From Massilioclostridium coli (lineage in GTDB: Bacteria > Bacillota > Clostridia > Oscillospirales > Ruminococcaceae), in contig NZ_FMIZ01000007.1 of the NCBI RefSeq assembly GCF_900095865.1, positions 124,001-188,000 of the forward strand: a stretch of DNA of 64,000 nt, read 5' to 3'. The translations under genes were made by a program, and so were the position numbers. Below are positions 18,142 to 26,370 of the stretch, in pieces. The notes below the pieces were generated by a model. The model worked only from the letters and a program-made list of their open reading frames with translations, had not been told where the DNA came from and did no database searches. The first letter of the stretch is position 1. The number at the start of each line of letters is the position of its first letter.

Positions 18142-19665
18142 TTAATCGAAATCTTTCCTTGTAAGCTGGGTAAGTTCTTGGATTTCTTCCAGCACTTCTT
18201 TTTGCCTATCTTGGAATAACAATCCTTTATTATACATATAGTATCGGTCACATCCGTGTTCATTGATAAACTTCATGCTGAAATAATTCGCGGTTAATTC
18301 TGTGATAAAAATCACCATTTCCTGGCTGTTACCAAAGGATGCTTCCATAAAATCAAAGGCATAGTCCAACATCATTGCAGCAGTTTGAATCAATTGTTTC
18401 CGTTTTTCCGGTTGTTGCTGGAATTGGTTTTTCACCAGTTCAAACGCATCTTGCCCTTCCAAGGATTCTTGTTTTAACTGTAAAACATATTTCTCCAATA
18501 TTTGGAGAACCTTTTGTCCGGTTTGCAGCTGTAGTTGATCCAATTGCCCTGCTTGTTTTTTCTGTTCTAAAGTATCCCGATATCCCTGAATAAGTTCAAC
18601 TAGGCTTTGGATAGCAGGATAGGTTTGTAATTTAGTCTTCCAGGATTTTAACTGTTCAAACAGCTGAGTGGTCAATAAATCTTGTAATTCTACTTGTTGG
18701 AATTGTTGAGATAATTTGCTGAGCAATAAACCAATAACACTAAGACGTTCATCGAACTGGGATGATTTTAGTTTGGAGATCGCCCGTTCTGAAATCATAC
18801 CGGATAAAATCGCCTCAATTTGATAGTCAGTTTGATATTTGTAATAAAGCTCCAGATAGTTAGCAAAGTCTTTTGCGATAGCAGGGAACTGAATATACTG
18901 AATAATTAAATCTTGGTCAACTGGTAGTCCCAAAATTTCGTATGTCTGGATGATTTGGGATAAGTCTTCCCACCCACGGGCTGTGGCAAATAATTTTCCA
19001 TCTACCGTGGTTTGAATCCGATAAAAGTTTTCCTTTTTAATTTCCAGATAAGAAATAATGGCACCATGTAGATTATTCTGATAGGCATATTCTTTCCAAA
19101 CAGAAAAATCTTCCTGTACATCAATCTTTTTAACGCGGTCTAGAGTAACAATATCGAATTCTTTCACCGATTTATTGTATTCAGGAGGGTTACCAGCTGC
19201 CGCTATGATCCATCCTTCCGGAACACGATGGCTGCCAAAAGTCTTTTGCTGTAAGAATTGCAGCATGGTGGGAGCTAATGTTTCGGATACACAGTTGATC
19301 TCATCAATAAACAAGATGCCTTCTTTCAGCCCTGTCTGTTCCATTTTCTCGTAAATCGAAGCAATGATTTCACTCATGGTATATTCTGTAACAGCATACT
19401 CTGTTCCACCATAATTTTTATGCTGAATAAAAGGCAATCCTACAGCGCTTTGGCGGGTGTGATGGGTAATGGTATAGGCGACCAGAGCCACACCACATTC
19501 CCTTGCCACTTGTTCCATAATCTGTGTTTTTCCAATACCAGGAGGGCCCATTACGAGAACAGGACGCTGCCGGATCGAAGGGATACGGTAATTTCCCAGT
19601 TCATCTTTTGCCAGATATGCCTGGATAGACCGTTTAATTTCCTGTTTGGCTTGTTTAATGTTCAT
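18142..19665 (-). CDS. MoxR-type AAA+ ATPase
   Basis: A 507-residue AAA+ ATPase of the MoxR/dynein-like class, expected to act as a ring-shaped chaperone with a vWA partner. Walker A GPPGIGKT (40-47), Walker B GILFIDE (116-122), sensor-1 Asn159 in AAAGNPPEYN and a conserved VTLDRVKK segment are all present. The C-terminal 250 residues are helical and glutamine-rich with no domain I recognise. The ATG at 19665 is preceded by GGAGG and overlaps the vWA gene by 11 bases; the frame stays open for 96 codons further upstream, but that part is antisense-like sequence inside the vWA gene. Translationally coupled to the vWA gene. Confidence 0.9.
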   Translation of the reverse strand: MNIKQAKQEIKRSIQAYLAKDELGNYRIPSIRQRPVLVMGPPGIGKTQIMEQVARECGVALVAYTITHHTRQSAVGLPFIQHKNYGGTEYAVTEYTMSEIIASIYEKMEQTGLKEGILFIDEINCVSETLAPTMLQFLQQKTFGSHRVPEGWIIAAAGNPPEYNKSVKEFDIVTLDRVKKIDVQEDFSVWKEYAYQNNLHGAIISYLEIKKENFYRIQTTVDGKLFATARGWEDLSQIIQTYEILGLPVDQDLIIQYIQFPAIAKDFANYLELYYKYQTDYQIEAILSGMISERAISKLKSSQFDERLSVIGLLLSKLSQQFQQVELQDLLTTQLFEQLKSWKTKLQTYPAIQSLVELIQGYRDTLEQKKQAGQLDQLQLQTGQKVLQILEKYVLQLKQESLEGQDAFELVKNQFQQQPEKRKQLIQTAAMMLDYAFDFMEASFGNSQEMVIFITELTANYFSMKFINEHGCDRYYMYNKGLLFQDRQKEVLEEIQELTQLTRKDFD

Positions 19666-20968
19666 TCTGTTCCTCCAAATCTTCTGGTTGTAATACCAAT
19701 TGAATCGCCCAAGGCGGCAAATCAAATTGGTTTCCTTCCTGTTCCATAAACAAAAAAGCTGTTTGGTAGCGGGGAGCTTTGGTGGGAAAAATACCACATC
19801 CATCGGTAAAGTATAACAATCCCCGCAAATGATGAAATTTCCCTTCTGATAAGAGCTGGTCCACATAAGTAAATACCGGGCGGAAATCGGTCCCACCATT
19901 TCCAATGAGCTGAAAATGGTCCATATATTCCACCAACTGCCGCTCATTTTCAATCAATTGGTCGGATTGGATCTGCTCATCACATTGGATAATATGGATA
20001 TTTACCTTTTTGAAGAAGCTGTCATTGGATTTTAAAATAGAGTAAGTTTCCTTTAAAAATGCCTGAACCAACTCCCCAGAACAGGACATAGATGTATCAA
20101 TCGCGATGACAAAATCCTCTACTTTTTTCACTTCTTTTACTTCCTGTGGTTCAATCAATGGCATGTTACCATAAAGTTCCAACCCATAAGTGTAGAAAGT
20201 ATAGTCAAACGTATCTGGGTCCAGTTGGACTTCTTCCCCCAGTACAGCGAATTTTCGTAAAAATTCCCGATAATCGTACTTTTGACGGTTTTCTACCTTG
20301 ACCTGCTCCAAAAGTTCACCGGACTGTGAAGCGGCGTCCCGGGAAAAGGTTTCCATATTGGTTTGTGTTTTTTCGCTGATGTCCTTCCACTTTTGCTCTA
20401 AGCTCTCTATTTGTGGTTGGTTTTCTTTTGGAGAAGGCCATAAGGTATGGTCATCCACTGTAAATTCTGTTACCAGACGCTGCAACGCTGTTTGAGAAAG
20501 GGACATCCGTAACAACGCACGGTAAATCCCTTCTGCAGTCAACACCTTTAACTGTTGGTTTAGCTGCCGATAGATCTCCTTTTTCAGAGCGGAAGAAGCC
20601 ATTCGAATACAGCGATGATACATGCTATCAATTACCGATTCAATGGCGATATCACAGGAAAGATGCCATAGGGTCAAATCGGTTTTTGGAGTCTTGGTCA
20701 GATGGCGAAACAGACAGTGGAGCATACTGTGTAGATAAGCTCGATTGATCCAAATCCTACTTTTCTGGAATTGTTCGGTGAGGAAAAATGGGTTGTAATA
20801 AAGGGAATATCCATCCGTCCCAATAAAATCAGTTTTTAGGCTGATTTGATATCCAAAACTGCTCAATGCCAGATCAAAAAAACGCATGGCTAAATAAAGT
20901 TCATTCCGGGAAGTGTTGAGAATTTGACCGCATACCTGTTCATACCGCTGGGTAATCTCTTCTGACAT
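19655..20968 (-). CDS. DUF2201-type protein: degenerate metallopeptidase-like domain plus vWA domain
   Basis: A 437-residue protein. The N-terminal region (about 1-150) resembles the putative metallopeptidase domain of DUF2201 proteins, but the expected HExxH appears as H80-S-M-L-H84 with H89 downstream, so the catalytic Glu is replaced. A variable helical linker follows (about 155-230). The C-terminal von Willebrand A domain (about 285-437) has an intact MIDAS start DTSMSCSG and GNGGTDFRP. The pair with a MoxR ATPase is a well-known arrangement in which the vWA protein is the effector or adaptor. Two ATGs are possible (20971, 20968); the second has better spacing from AAGGAGG. Confidence 0.85.
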   Translation of the reverse strand: MSEEITQRYEQVCGQILNTSRNELYLAMRFFDLALSSFGYQISLKTDFIGTDGYSLYYNPFFLTEQFQKSRIWINRAYLHSMLHCLFRHLTKTPKTDLTLWHLSCDIAIESVIDSMYHRCIRMASSALKKEIYRQLNQQLKVLTAEGIYRALLRMSLSQTALQRLVTEFTVDDHTLWPSPKENQPQIESLEQKWKDISEKTQTNMETFSRDAASQSGELLEQVKVENRQKYDYREFLRKFAVLGEEVQLDPDTFDYTFYTYGLELYGNMPLIEPQEVKEVKKVEDFVIAIDTSMSCSGELVQAFLKETYSILKSNDSFFKKVNIHIIQCDEQIQSDQLIENERQLVEYMDHFQLIGNGGTDFRPVFTYVDQLLSEGKFHHLRGLLYFTDGCGIFPTKAPRYQTAFLFMEQEGNQFDLPPWAIQLVLQPEDLEEQNEH

Positions 20969-20998
20969 CATATCCTCCTTCCCGCAATAAAATTTTGC

Positions 20999-21997
20999 TT
21001 ATAGTTCAAATGATTTTTCCTGTTTTTGAAAATGGGTGTGTCGGTAATCCATTAAAAAGCTAAGGATTTCTCCTCGTTGGGATTTGTTTGCAAGGGTGAT
21101 GGCATAATCAACATCCTCTGGCCCCATTAGATGATTCTGTACCATAAATTCAATACATTCTGCCCAATCGTTTTGGATAGCAAGCTGGCAGATAAAACGG
21201 TTGTGCTCTTTTAAATATTGCATATATTGTTCCTGTGCGGATTCGCTGAGCTGATAAGGATAACGGATACGTTCCATCGCAATTTTTGCTACCGTTTTTT
21301 CGTTGTCCTCAGCCTTTGCTACAGGCAACAGGCTGTCATATTCCCGGTAGTTGATACTTCCATCCAAAAAGCATTGACGATAACGATATCCGGAACCTCT
21401 TGCGAACCACTCAAAAATCCTGGCTGGAGCGTTTTCAATGGTTTCCTCAAAATATTGAGGAAAGGTGAGTTTTGCCTGCCGCGGTACACCATACATTCCA
21501 TTGTTATAATGGAGAAGGACATCCACTTCATGTTGGATATCTGTGATAATACTTTTTAGGCAGGTTTCCTGTCCGTTGATGTTGGTCAGTTCAATGGTAG
21601 TAAGGGATTCACAATTTTGGAAGGCACCCCCTCCAATTTCCTGCATATTTCCCGGCATGGAAACATACTGTAAATTGATACAGTTAAAAAAAGCATAGTC
21701 TCCAATTTGGGTAATGGTTTCAGGCAATTGGATTGAGGTAAGGTTTTTTCCGCATAGAGGAAGGGCGGATTCTTGAAATCCTAATTCCCCAGATAGTTGA
21801 ATTAACTGGAGTTCCCCAGTTGCTTTGGAAAGCCCTTCCGGAGAGGAAAAAGCATAAGCGCCGATTTTGGTTACTGGCATCCCTTGGATTTGATTTGGTA
21901 AAACAATATCCGTTTGGTCTGTTAAACATTGGTGGATGGTTACTGTTCCTTGTTGAACAGAATAATAAATTGTCATTCCCATAGAGCTTTGTTTCAT
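20999..21997 (-). CDS. LRR_5 (BspA-type) leucine-rich repeat protein with helical C-terminus
   Basis: A 332-residue protein without signal peptide. Residues about 12-150 hold BspA-type leucine-rich repeats (for example TSIQLPETITQIGDYAFFNCINLQ and VSMPGNMQEIGGGAFQNCESL). Residues about 200-325 are helical, ending in an ankyrin-like pair of helices (AIQNDWAECIEFMVQNHLM, then YAITLANKSQRGEILSFLMDYRH). It starts the cluster; the vWA gene follows after about 28 bases. Lack of a signal peptide suggests a cytoplasmic recognition or scaffold role, unlike surface BspA proteins. AAGGAGTG precedes the ATG. Function unknown. Confidence 0.8.
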   Translation of the reverse strand: MKQSSMGMTIYYSVQQGTVTIHQCLTDQTDIVLPNQIQGMPVTKIGAYAFSSPEGLSKATGELQLIQLSGELGFQESALPLCGKNLTSIQLPETITQIGDYAFFNCINLQYVSMPGNMQEIGGGAFQNCESLTTIELTNINGQETCLKSIITDIQHEVDVLLHYNNGMYGVPRQAKLTFPQYFEETIENAPARIFEWFARGSGYRYRQCFLDGSINYREYDSLLPVAKAEDNEKTVAKIAMERIRYPYQLSESAQEQYMQYLKEHNRFICQLAIQNDWAECIEFMVQNHLMGPEDVDYAITLANKSQRGEILSFLMDYRHTHFQKQEKSFEL

Positions 21998-22091
21998 AAA
22001 TGCACTCCTTCTACTACCATTTACAATAAGATTTCTCTTTTCTCAATAAAAATGTATGAATTACAAATAAAAATTTAAAATACAAAACAGC

Positions 22092-22124
22092 AAAAACGCC
22101 TGCAAGTAAAACGCAGACGTTTTT
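22092..22124 (-). terminator. Terminator of tyrS
   Basis: AAAAACGCCTGC pairs with GCAGACGTTTTT (one wobble); on the minus strand the stem ends in a T-rich tract. Confidence 0.75.
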
Positions 22125-22129
22125 AAACA

Positions 22130-23356
22130 TTAAGCTTTGATTGCTTTATGGAATACTTTTTTCCCTTTTTTGATGATGACATAACCTTTTTCAAAGTTGG
22201 AAGCATCCAATTTTGCAGTTGGGTCGGTAATTTTTTCATCGTCAATGGAAATACCGCCTTGTTGTGTGAGCCGGCGCGCTTCCCCTTTGGAAGGGCAAAG
22301 TTTTGTAGCAACCAATAAATCCAATAAACCAATGGTGCCATCTTGGAACGCGTCCGCACTTAATTCTGTGCTTGGCATATTTTCATCCTGTGCATTTGCA
22401 CTAAACAAGTTGCGGGAAGTTTCCAGTGCTTTGGTAGCTTCTTCTTCCCCGTGAACCAGTTTGGTTACTTCGTAAGCCAGAATTTCTTTTGCTTTATTTA
22501 ACTGGCTACCTTCCCAGCTTTCCATTGCCTCAATTTCTTCGATTGGAAGGAAAGTAATCAGCTTCAGGCAGTTAATCACATCGTCGTCGCTGACGTTTCT
22601 CCAATACTGGAAGAATTCGTATGGTGGACATTTTTCAGGGTCAAGCCATAAGGCGCCTTTTTGGGTTTTGCCCATTTTTTTGCCTTCTTTTGTGGTTAAC
22701 AGGGTAAAGGTCATCCCGTATACTTCTTCCCCTTTAACACGGCGCACCAAATCGATACCACCTAGGATATTGGACCATTGGTCGTCGCCGCCCAATTCCA
22801 TTTTACATCCGGTTGTGTTATACAGATGAAGGAAGTCATAGCTTTGCATCAACATGTAGTTGAATTCTAAAAAGCTTAATCCCACTGCCAAACGGCTTTT
22901 TACACATTCCGCTGTCAACATTTTGTTAACGGAGAAATGCCGTCCAACATCGCGTAAAAAGTCAATATAATTTAGGTTTAAGAGCCAATCGCCATTTTTC
23001 AGCATCAATGCTTTCCCATCAGAAAAATCAATGAATTTGGACATCTGCTTTTTAAAGCATTCCGCATTGTGATTGATTTCTTCTACTGTTAACATTTTTC
23101 TCATATCAGTACGTCCAGTTGGGTCGCCAATCATAGTAGTACCAGTACCAAGCAAAGCAATTGGACGATGGCCAGCCTGTTGCAGATGGCGCATTACAAT
23201 CAACTGCAAAAAGTGCCCAACATGCAGGCTGTCCGCAGTAGCGTCAAAACCGATATAAAAGGTAACTTTTTCGTTTTCCAGTAATTCTTTGATTTTTTCT
23301 TCATTGGTCATTTGGGCGATTAACCCACGGCGTTTTAATTCTTCAAATACAGTCAT
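22130..23356 (-). CDS. tyrS: Tyrosyl-tRNA synthetase
   Basis: A 408-residue class I synthetase that charges tRNA-Tyr. The HIGH-type motif is HVGH (45-48) within [13 protein letters not shown], the KMSKS-type loop is KKMGKT (226-231), and the tyrosine site shows YMLMQSYDF and GGDDQWSN. The C-terminal S4-like RNA-binding domain (about 340-408) includes [18 protein letters not shown]. The ATG at 23356 follows AAAGGAG by 8 bases; the frame is open further upstream only because it runs through the leader. Expression is controlled by the T-box leader directly upstream. Confidence 0.97.
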   Translation of the reverse strand: MTVFEELKRRGLIAQMTNEEKIKELLENEKVTFYIGFDATADSLHVGHFLQLIVMRHLQQAGHRPIALLGTGTTMIGDPTGRTDMRKMLTVEEINHNAECFKKQMSKFIDFSDGKALMLKNGDWLLNLNYIDFLRDVGRHFSVNKMLTAECVKSRLAVGLSFLEFNYMLMQSYDFLHLYNTTGCKMELGGDDQWSNILGGIDLVRRVKGEEVYGMTFTLLTTKEGKKMGKTQKGALWLDPEKCPPYEFFQYWRNVSDDDVINCLKLITFLPIEEIEAMESWEGSQLNKAKEILAYEVTKLVHGEEEATKALETSRNLFSANAQDENMPSTELSADAFQDGTIGLLDLLVATKLCPSKGEARRLTQQGGISIDDEKITDPTAKLDASNFEKGYVIIKKGKKVFHKAIKA

Positions 23357-23399
23357 ATGAATTCTCCTTTTATCAATTTGATACGGAAGGGGAATAGTC

Positions 23400-23680
23400 A
23401 AAAACAAAAAAGCCCTCCGTATCCTGTTACAGATACAGAGGACGAAAATACGATTTTCGTGTTACCACCTCTATTTACAGAACCCTCACGGATTACTGCC
23501 TCGGCAGGTCAAAGGACTGATCTGCTACGCAATAACGGGCGTACCCGATGCAGCCTACTAACAAGTTCGGCTACACAACTCCAAGATGTATTCAGCATAA
23601 GGCCAGCTGCGTTTTTTCACCACCCAAACGCTCTCTGTGAATCTGGAAAACTTTGCTTACTTGTTCTTTTCTCAGTTATT
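23400..23680 (-). promoter_or_regulatory. T-box riboswitch leader of tyrS (specifier TAC)
   Basis: On the minus strand the leader shows the AGAGAGCG box of stem I, a specifier-loop segment GAATACATC with the tyrosine codon TAC at 23590-23588, and the conserved T-box AGAGGTGGTAACACG (23473-23458) whose TGGT pairs with the tRNA acceptor end. A competing terminator (23442-23400: stem around GATACGGAGGGC with a T run) precedes the start codon. Uncharged tRNA-Tyr would stabilise the antiterminator and permit tyrS expression. Confidence 0.95.
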
Positions 23681-23686
23681 ATTTGT

Positions 23687-23715
23687 ATCCTAACACAAAG
23701 TTTTTTCGTTGTCAA
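23687..23715 (-). promoter_or_regulatory. Promoter of the tyrS T-box transcript
   Basis: Minus strand TTGACA (23715-23710), 17-base spacer, TAGGAT (23692-23687). The -35 element lies in the inverted repeat GTCAAC-C-GTTGAC (23711-23723). Confidence 0.8.
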
Positions 23716-23741
23716 CCGTTGACGGAAAAAATCTTGTTTTA

Positions 23742-23799
23742 TTCGTCAGAATGAGCCACGAGCGTTTGACAAAATTAAGGCTTGTCCTGGGGGTATACT
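23742..23799 (+). promoter_or_regulatory. Spo0A-type spoIIG promoter with 22-bp spacer
   Basis: TTGACA (23766-23771) and TATACT (23794-23799) are separated by 22 bases, the same unusual spacing known for the Bacillus subtilis spoIIG promoter. A perfect Spo0A box (TGACGAA on the minus strand, 23748-23742) lies just upstream, and TGACAAA (23767-23773, one mismatch to TGNCGAA) overlaps the -35 element. This matches an activator-dependent Spo0A promoter for spoIIGA-sigE. Confidence 0.8.
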
Positions 23800-23822
23800 G
23801 GAAATTGGACGAGGTGAACAAA

Positions 23823-24674
23823 ATGCAGGTGATATATTTAGACGTACTTTTAGCGGTAAACTTATTTGTGAATTACTTTTTGCTGTTATCCGTAAAATTA
23901 TTTTTCCACAGCAAGGTGAAACGTTGGAGGATGATTTCGGCGGCTGTGATTGGCAGCCTGTTTTCCTTGATGATTTTTCTGCCCGATCCAGGATTGTTGC
24001 TAACATTCCTCATCAAAGGGATTCTTGGTGTATTATTGGTATGGCTCTGTTTTGGTTACCAACAAAGGGGAATTTTTATTAAAACAGTCTTAGGCTTTTT
24101 TGGAGTTAATTTTTTGTATGCTGGTGTAATGATGGCACTCTGGATATTTGTCTGTCCTGTGGGGATGTATTGGAACAACGGTGTGGCGTATTTTCACATT
24201 TCCGCATTAGCATTGGTCATTGGAACAATTGTCGCTTATATTGTAGTACGTGTAATCTGTTTTTTATGGAACAAACGGGTACATGCCAAGGAGTTATACC
24301 AAATTAAAATTATATGGAATCAAAAAGAAGCCAATTTATCTGCTTTTTATGATACAGGAAATCGGTTAATCGACCCATTTACAGGACATCCTGTCGTAAT
24401 CTGTGAATATCAGGCAGTTAAAAATCTATTACCCGCTTCCATTCAGCAGGTTTTGGAATCTGGTCAATACATACAATCCACTGAGCTTTTGCAGGCGGTA
24501 AAATTCCATCTGATTCCATTCCAGACAGTAGGAGGAGAAAGCTTTATAGTAGGGTTTGCCCCCGACCAGTTTTATTTAGAAGAAAAACCGGTGAGCGGTT
24601 TTATGATAGGGATTACTGTGAATCATCTTTCCCATGGAGAGTTTCAAGCAGTCCTCCCAGCAAAATTCAATTAA
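23823..24674 (+). CDS. spoIIGA: Sporulation sigma-E factor processing peptidase SpoIIGA
   Basis: A 283-residue membrane aspartic protease that cuts the pro-peptide from sigma-E in the mother cell. The N-terminal half has five membrane helices (about 5-155); the C-terminal cytoplasmic part carries the catalytic FYDTGN with Asp177, followed by PVVICEY and GFAPDQFYLE typical of the family. The ATG at 23823 follows GAGGTG by 6 bases; the upstream open frame contains the promoter and is not used. First gene of the spoIIG operon, 13 bases before sigE. As usual, one catalytic aspartate is present per chain, implying dimer formation. Confidence 0.95.
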   Translation: MQVIYLDVLLAVNLFVNYFLLLSVKLFFHSKVKRWRMISAAVIGSLFSLMIFLPDPGLLLTFLIKGILGVLLVWLCFGYQQRGIFIKTVLGFFGVNFLYAGVMMALWIFVCPVGMYWNNGVAYFHISALALVIGTIVAYIVVRVICFLWNKRVHAKELYQIKIIWNQKEANLSAFYDTGNRLIDPFTGHPVVICEYQAVKNLLPASIQQVLESGQYIQSTELLQAVKFHLIPFQTVGGESFIVGFAPDQFYLEEKPVSGFMIGITVNHLSHGEFQAVLPAKFN

Positions 24675-24687
24675 GGAGTGAAAGGTT

Positions 24688-25401
24688 ATGTTTTTAAAAT
24701 GGCTATGGAAAAAACGGAATCAATTATTACGATATTTAGGGCTAGTGGATCCTGTCCATTACATCAATGGTGCGGATACCTTACCGCCCCCTTTAGATAA
24801 GGAACAGGAACAGATTGTGTTTCGAAAATTATCGGAAAATGACCCTTGGGCAAGGGAACAGTTGATTGTACATAATTTAAGGCTGGTTGTTTATATCGCA
24901 AAAAAATTTGAATCCACTGGAATTGGCATTGAGGATTTAATTTCGATTGGGACGATTGGGCTAATCAAAGCGGTAAACACATTTTCCCCTGAAAAAAATA
25001 TTAAGCTAGCTACCTATGCTTCTCGCTGCATTGAAAATGAAATTTTGATGTATTTAAGGAAAACCAATCCTTTAAAAAATGAAGTTTCGATTGACGAGCC
25101 ATTAAAAATTGATTGGGATGGAAACGAACTGTTGTTGTCCGATGTGTTGGGGACAGAAAATGATTGTGTGAATAAAGGAATTGAAGAACGGGTAGAGCGG
25201 GATTTAGTAGTAGATTGTATTAATAAGTTAGGAGATAGGGAACGGGAAATTATGCAGCTGAGGTTTGGCATGGTGGATGGAAACGAATATACCCAAAAGG
25301 AAGTGGCAGATAAAATTGGAATTTCCCAATCCTATATTTCCAGGCTGGAGAAAAAGATTATCACAAGGTTGAAAAAAGAGATAGAACGGGTTAATATCTA
25401 A
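24688..25401 (+). CDS. sigE: RNA polymerase sporulation sigma factor E (pro-form)
   Basis: A 237-residue sigma-70-family factor that drives early mother-cell transcription. The basic, hydrophobic N-terminus (about 1-27) is the pro-sequence removed by Spo[16 protein letters not shown] matches the processing region. Region 2 contains [37 protein letters not shown] and region 4 ends with the helix-turn-helix [32 protein letters not shown] lies before the ATG. sigG, which follows sigE in many Bacilli and Clostridia, is not here; tRNA genes follow instead. Confidence 0.96.
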   Translation: MFLKWLWKKRNQLLRYLGLVDPVHYINGADTLPPPLDKEQEQIVFRKLSENDPWAREQLIVHNLRLVVYIAKKFESTGIGIEDLISIGTIGLIKAVNTFSPEKNIKLATYASRCIENEILMYLRKTNPLKNEVSIDEPLKIDWDGNELLLSDVLGTENDCVNKGIEERVERDLVVDCINKLGDREREIMQLRFGMVDGNEYTQKEVADKIGISQSYISRLEKKIITRLKKEIERVNI

Positions 25402-25480
25402 TAAAATTGCTTTGTCGTTTTGGATGAAAAATTGCTGTTTAAAAAAATCGAAAAAAATAAAAATAAAATGAAAAAAAGTG

Positions 25481-25509
25481 TTGACAAATAAAAAGTGGTC
25501 TGGTATAAT
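25481..25509 (+). promoter_or_regulatory. Promoter of the tRNA cluster
   Basis: Full-consensus TTGACA (25481-25486), 17-base spacer, TATAAT (25504-25509) with an extended TGG just upstream; strong, as expected for stable RNA. Confidence 0.9.
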
Positions 25510-25551
25510 AATATTCGTCGCTTGAGGGAACACCCCGGACGGCGGATAAAT

Positions 25552-25627
25552 GGGAGCATAGCTCAGCTGGGAGAGCATCTGCCTTACAAGCAGAGGGTCA
25601 TAGGTTCGAGCCCTATTGTTCCCACCA
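25552..25627 (+). tRNA. tRNA-Val (anticodon TAC)
   Basis: Cloverleaf with acceptor stem GGGAGCA / TGTTCCC, the D-arm sequence AGCTCAGCTGG, anticodon loop CTTACAA reading TAC, TTCGAG in the T-arm and an encoded CCA. Confidence 0.97.
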
Positions 25628-25630
25628 TAC

Positions 25631-25707
25631 GGCCCGTTAGTTCAGTTGGTTAGAACGCTTGCCTGTCACGCAAGAGGTCGTCAGTTCGAGTCTGATACGG
25701 GTCGCCA
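25631..25707 (+). tRNA. tRNA-Asp (anticodon GTC)
   Basis: Acceptor GGCCCGT / ACGGGTC, anticodon loop CTGTCAC reading GTC, T-arm TTCGAGT and encoded CCA. Confidence 0.97.
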
Positions 25708-25749
25708 ACCAGTTGTCTGAAAGAGATTGATTACAAGGGCGACTGAAAT

Positions 25750-25825
<76 letters not shown>

Positions 25826-25857
25826 AAAGACCTTTTCTGAAAAGAGAAGGCAAACAT

Positions 25858-25933
25858 GCGGGTTTAGCTCATCTGGTAGAGCGCCACCTTGCCAAGGTGG
25901 AGGTAGCGAGTTCGAGCCTCGTAACCCGCTCCA
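25858..25933 (+). tRNA. tRNA-Gly (anticodon GCC), copy 1
   Basis: Acceptor GCGGGTT / AACCCGC, anticodon loop TTGCCAA reading GCC, encoded CCA. Identical over its full length to the copy at 26015. Confidence 0.97.
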
Positions 25934-25939
25934 TTTCTT

Positions 25940-25975
25940 ATCCAAAGTTAAAAGGTTTAACTTTGGATTTTTTAT
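25940..25975 (+). terminator. Terminator of the four-tRNA operon
   Basis: TCCAAAGTTAAA / TTTAACTTTGGA, 12-bp perfect stem, followed by TTTTTTA. Confidence 0.85.
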
Positions 25976-26005
25976 TTGTTATGATCGATTTTCATGTAGT
26001 ATAAG
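25976..26005 (+). promoter_or_regulatory. Possible separate promoter of tRNA-Gly copy 2
   Basis: TTGTTA (25976-25981), 18-base spacer, TATAAG (26000-26005), placed right after the preceding terminator and 9 bases before the second tRNA-Gly. Confidence 0.45.
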
Positions 26006-26014
26006 ATAGCATTT

Positions 26015-26090
26015 GCGGGTTTAGCTCATCTGGTAGAGCGCCACCTTGCCAAGGTGGAGGTAGCGAGTTCGAGCCTCGTAACCCGCTCCA
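26015..26090 (+). tRNA. tRNA-Gly (anticodon GCC), copy 2
   Basis: Identical 76-base duplicate of the tRNA-Gly at 25858. It lies beyond a terminator and so needs its own promoter or read-through. Confidence 0.97.
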
Positions 26091-26098
26091 AATGGTTT

Positions 26099-26133
26099 GC
26101 CTTATCCTTTTTAAATAAAGGGTAAGGCTTTTT
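26099..26133 (+). terminator. Terminator after tRNA-Gly copy 2
   Basis: GCCTTATCCTTT (26099-26110) pairs with AAAGGGTAAGGC (26117-26128), then TTTTTC. Confidence 0.85.
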
Positions 26134-26326
26134 CATTAGGGAACTTTTATAGAAGGATATGATAAGATACTAATTTTTAAGATGATTGATCATAAAATAT
26201 CTGCTATTAAAATTTATCTATGTAAAGAAAAGTATAGATAAATATTTTACAGATGTTGTAATTCTATAGGAAGTTCAATCTGATAAAGATAAATTTCCTT
26301 CTCTATGATTTTATTGGAATATCTGT

Positions 26327-26332
26327 TATAAT
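26327..26332 (+). promoter_or_regulatory. Extended -10 promoter before the GIY-YIG gene
   Basis: TGT directly followed by TATAAT (26327-26332); the -35 region is poor. A 10-bp AT-only hairpin (26212-26243) lies 90 bases upstream. Confidence 0.45.
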
Positions 26333-26370
26333 ATTTGTAGAATAGAATGAATGCACTGGGGGAGTATATT

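Noticed and set aside
25858-26090. Direct repeat of 76 bases as possible att sites of an element
   Set aside because: The repeat is exactly two complete tRNA-Gly genes with only 81 bases between them; simple tRNA duplication explains it.
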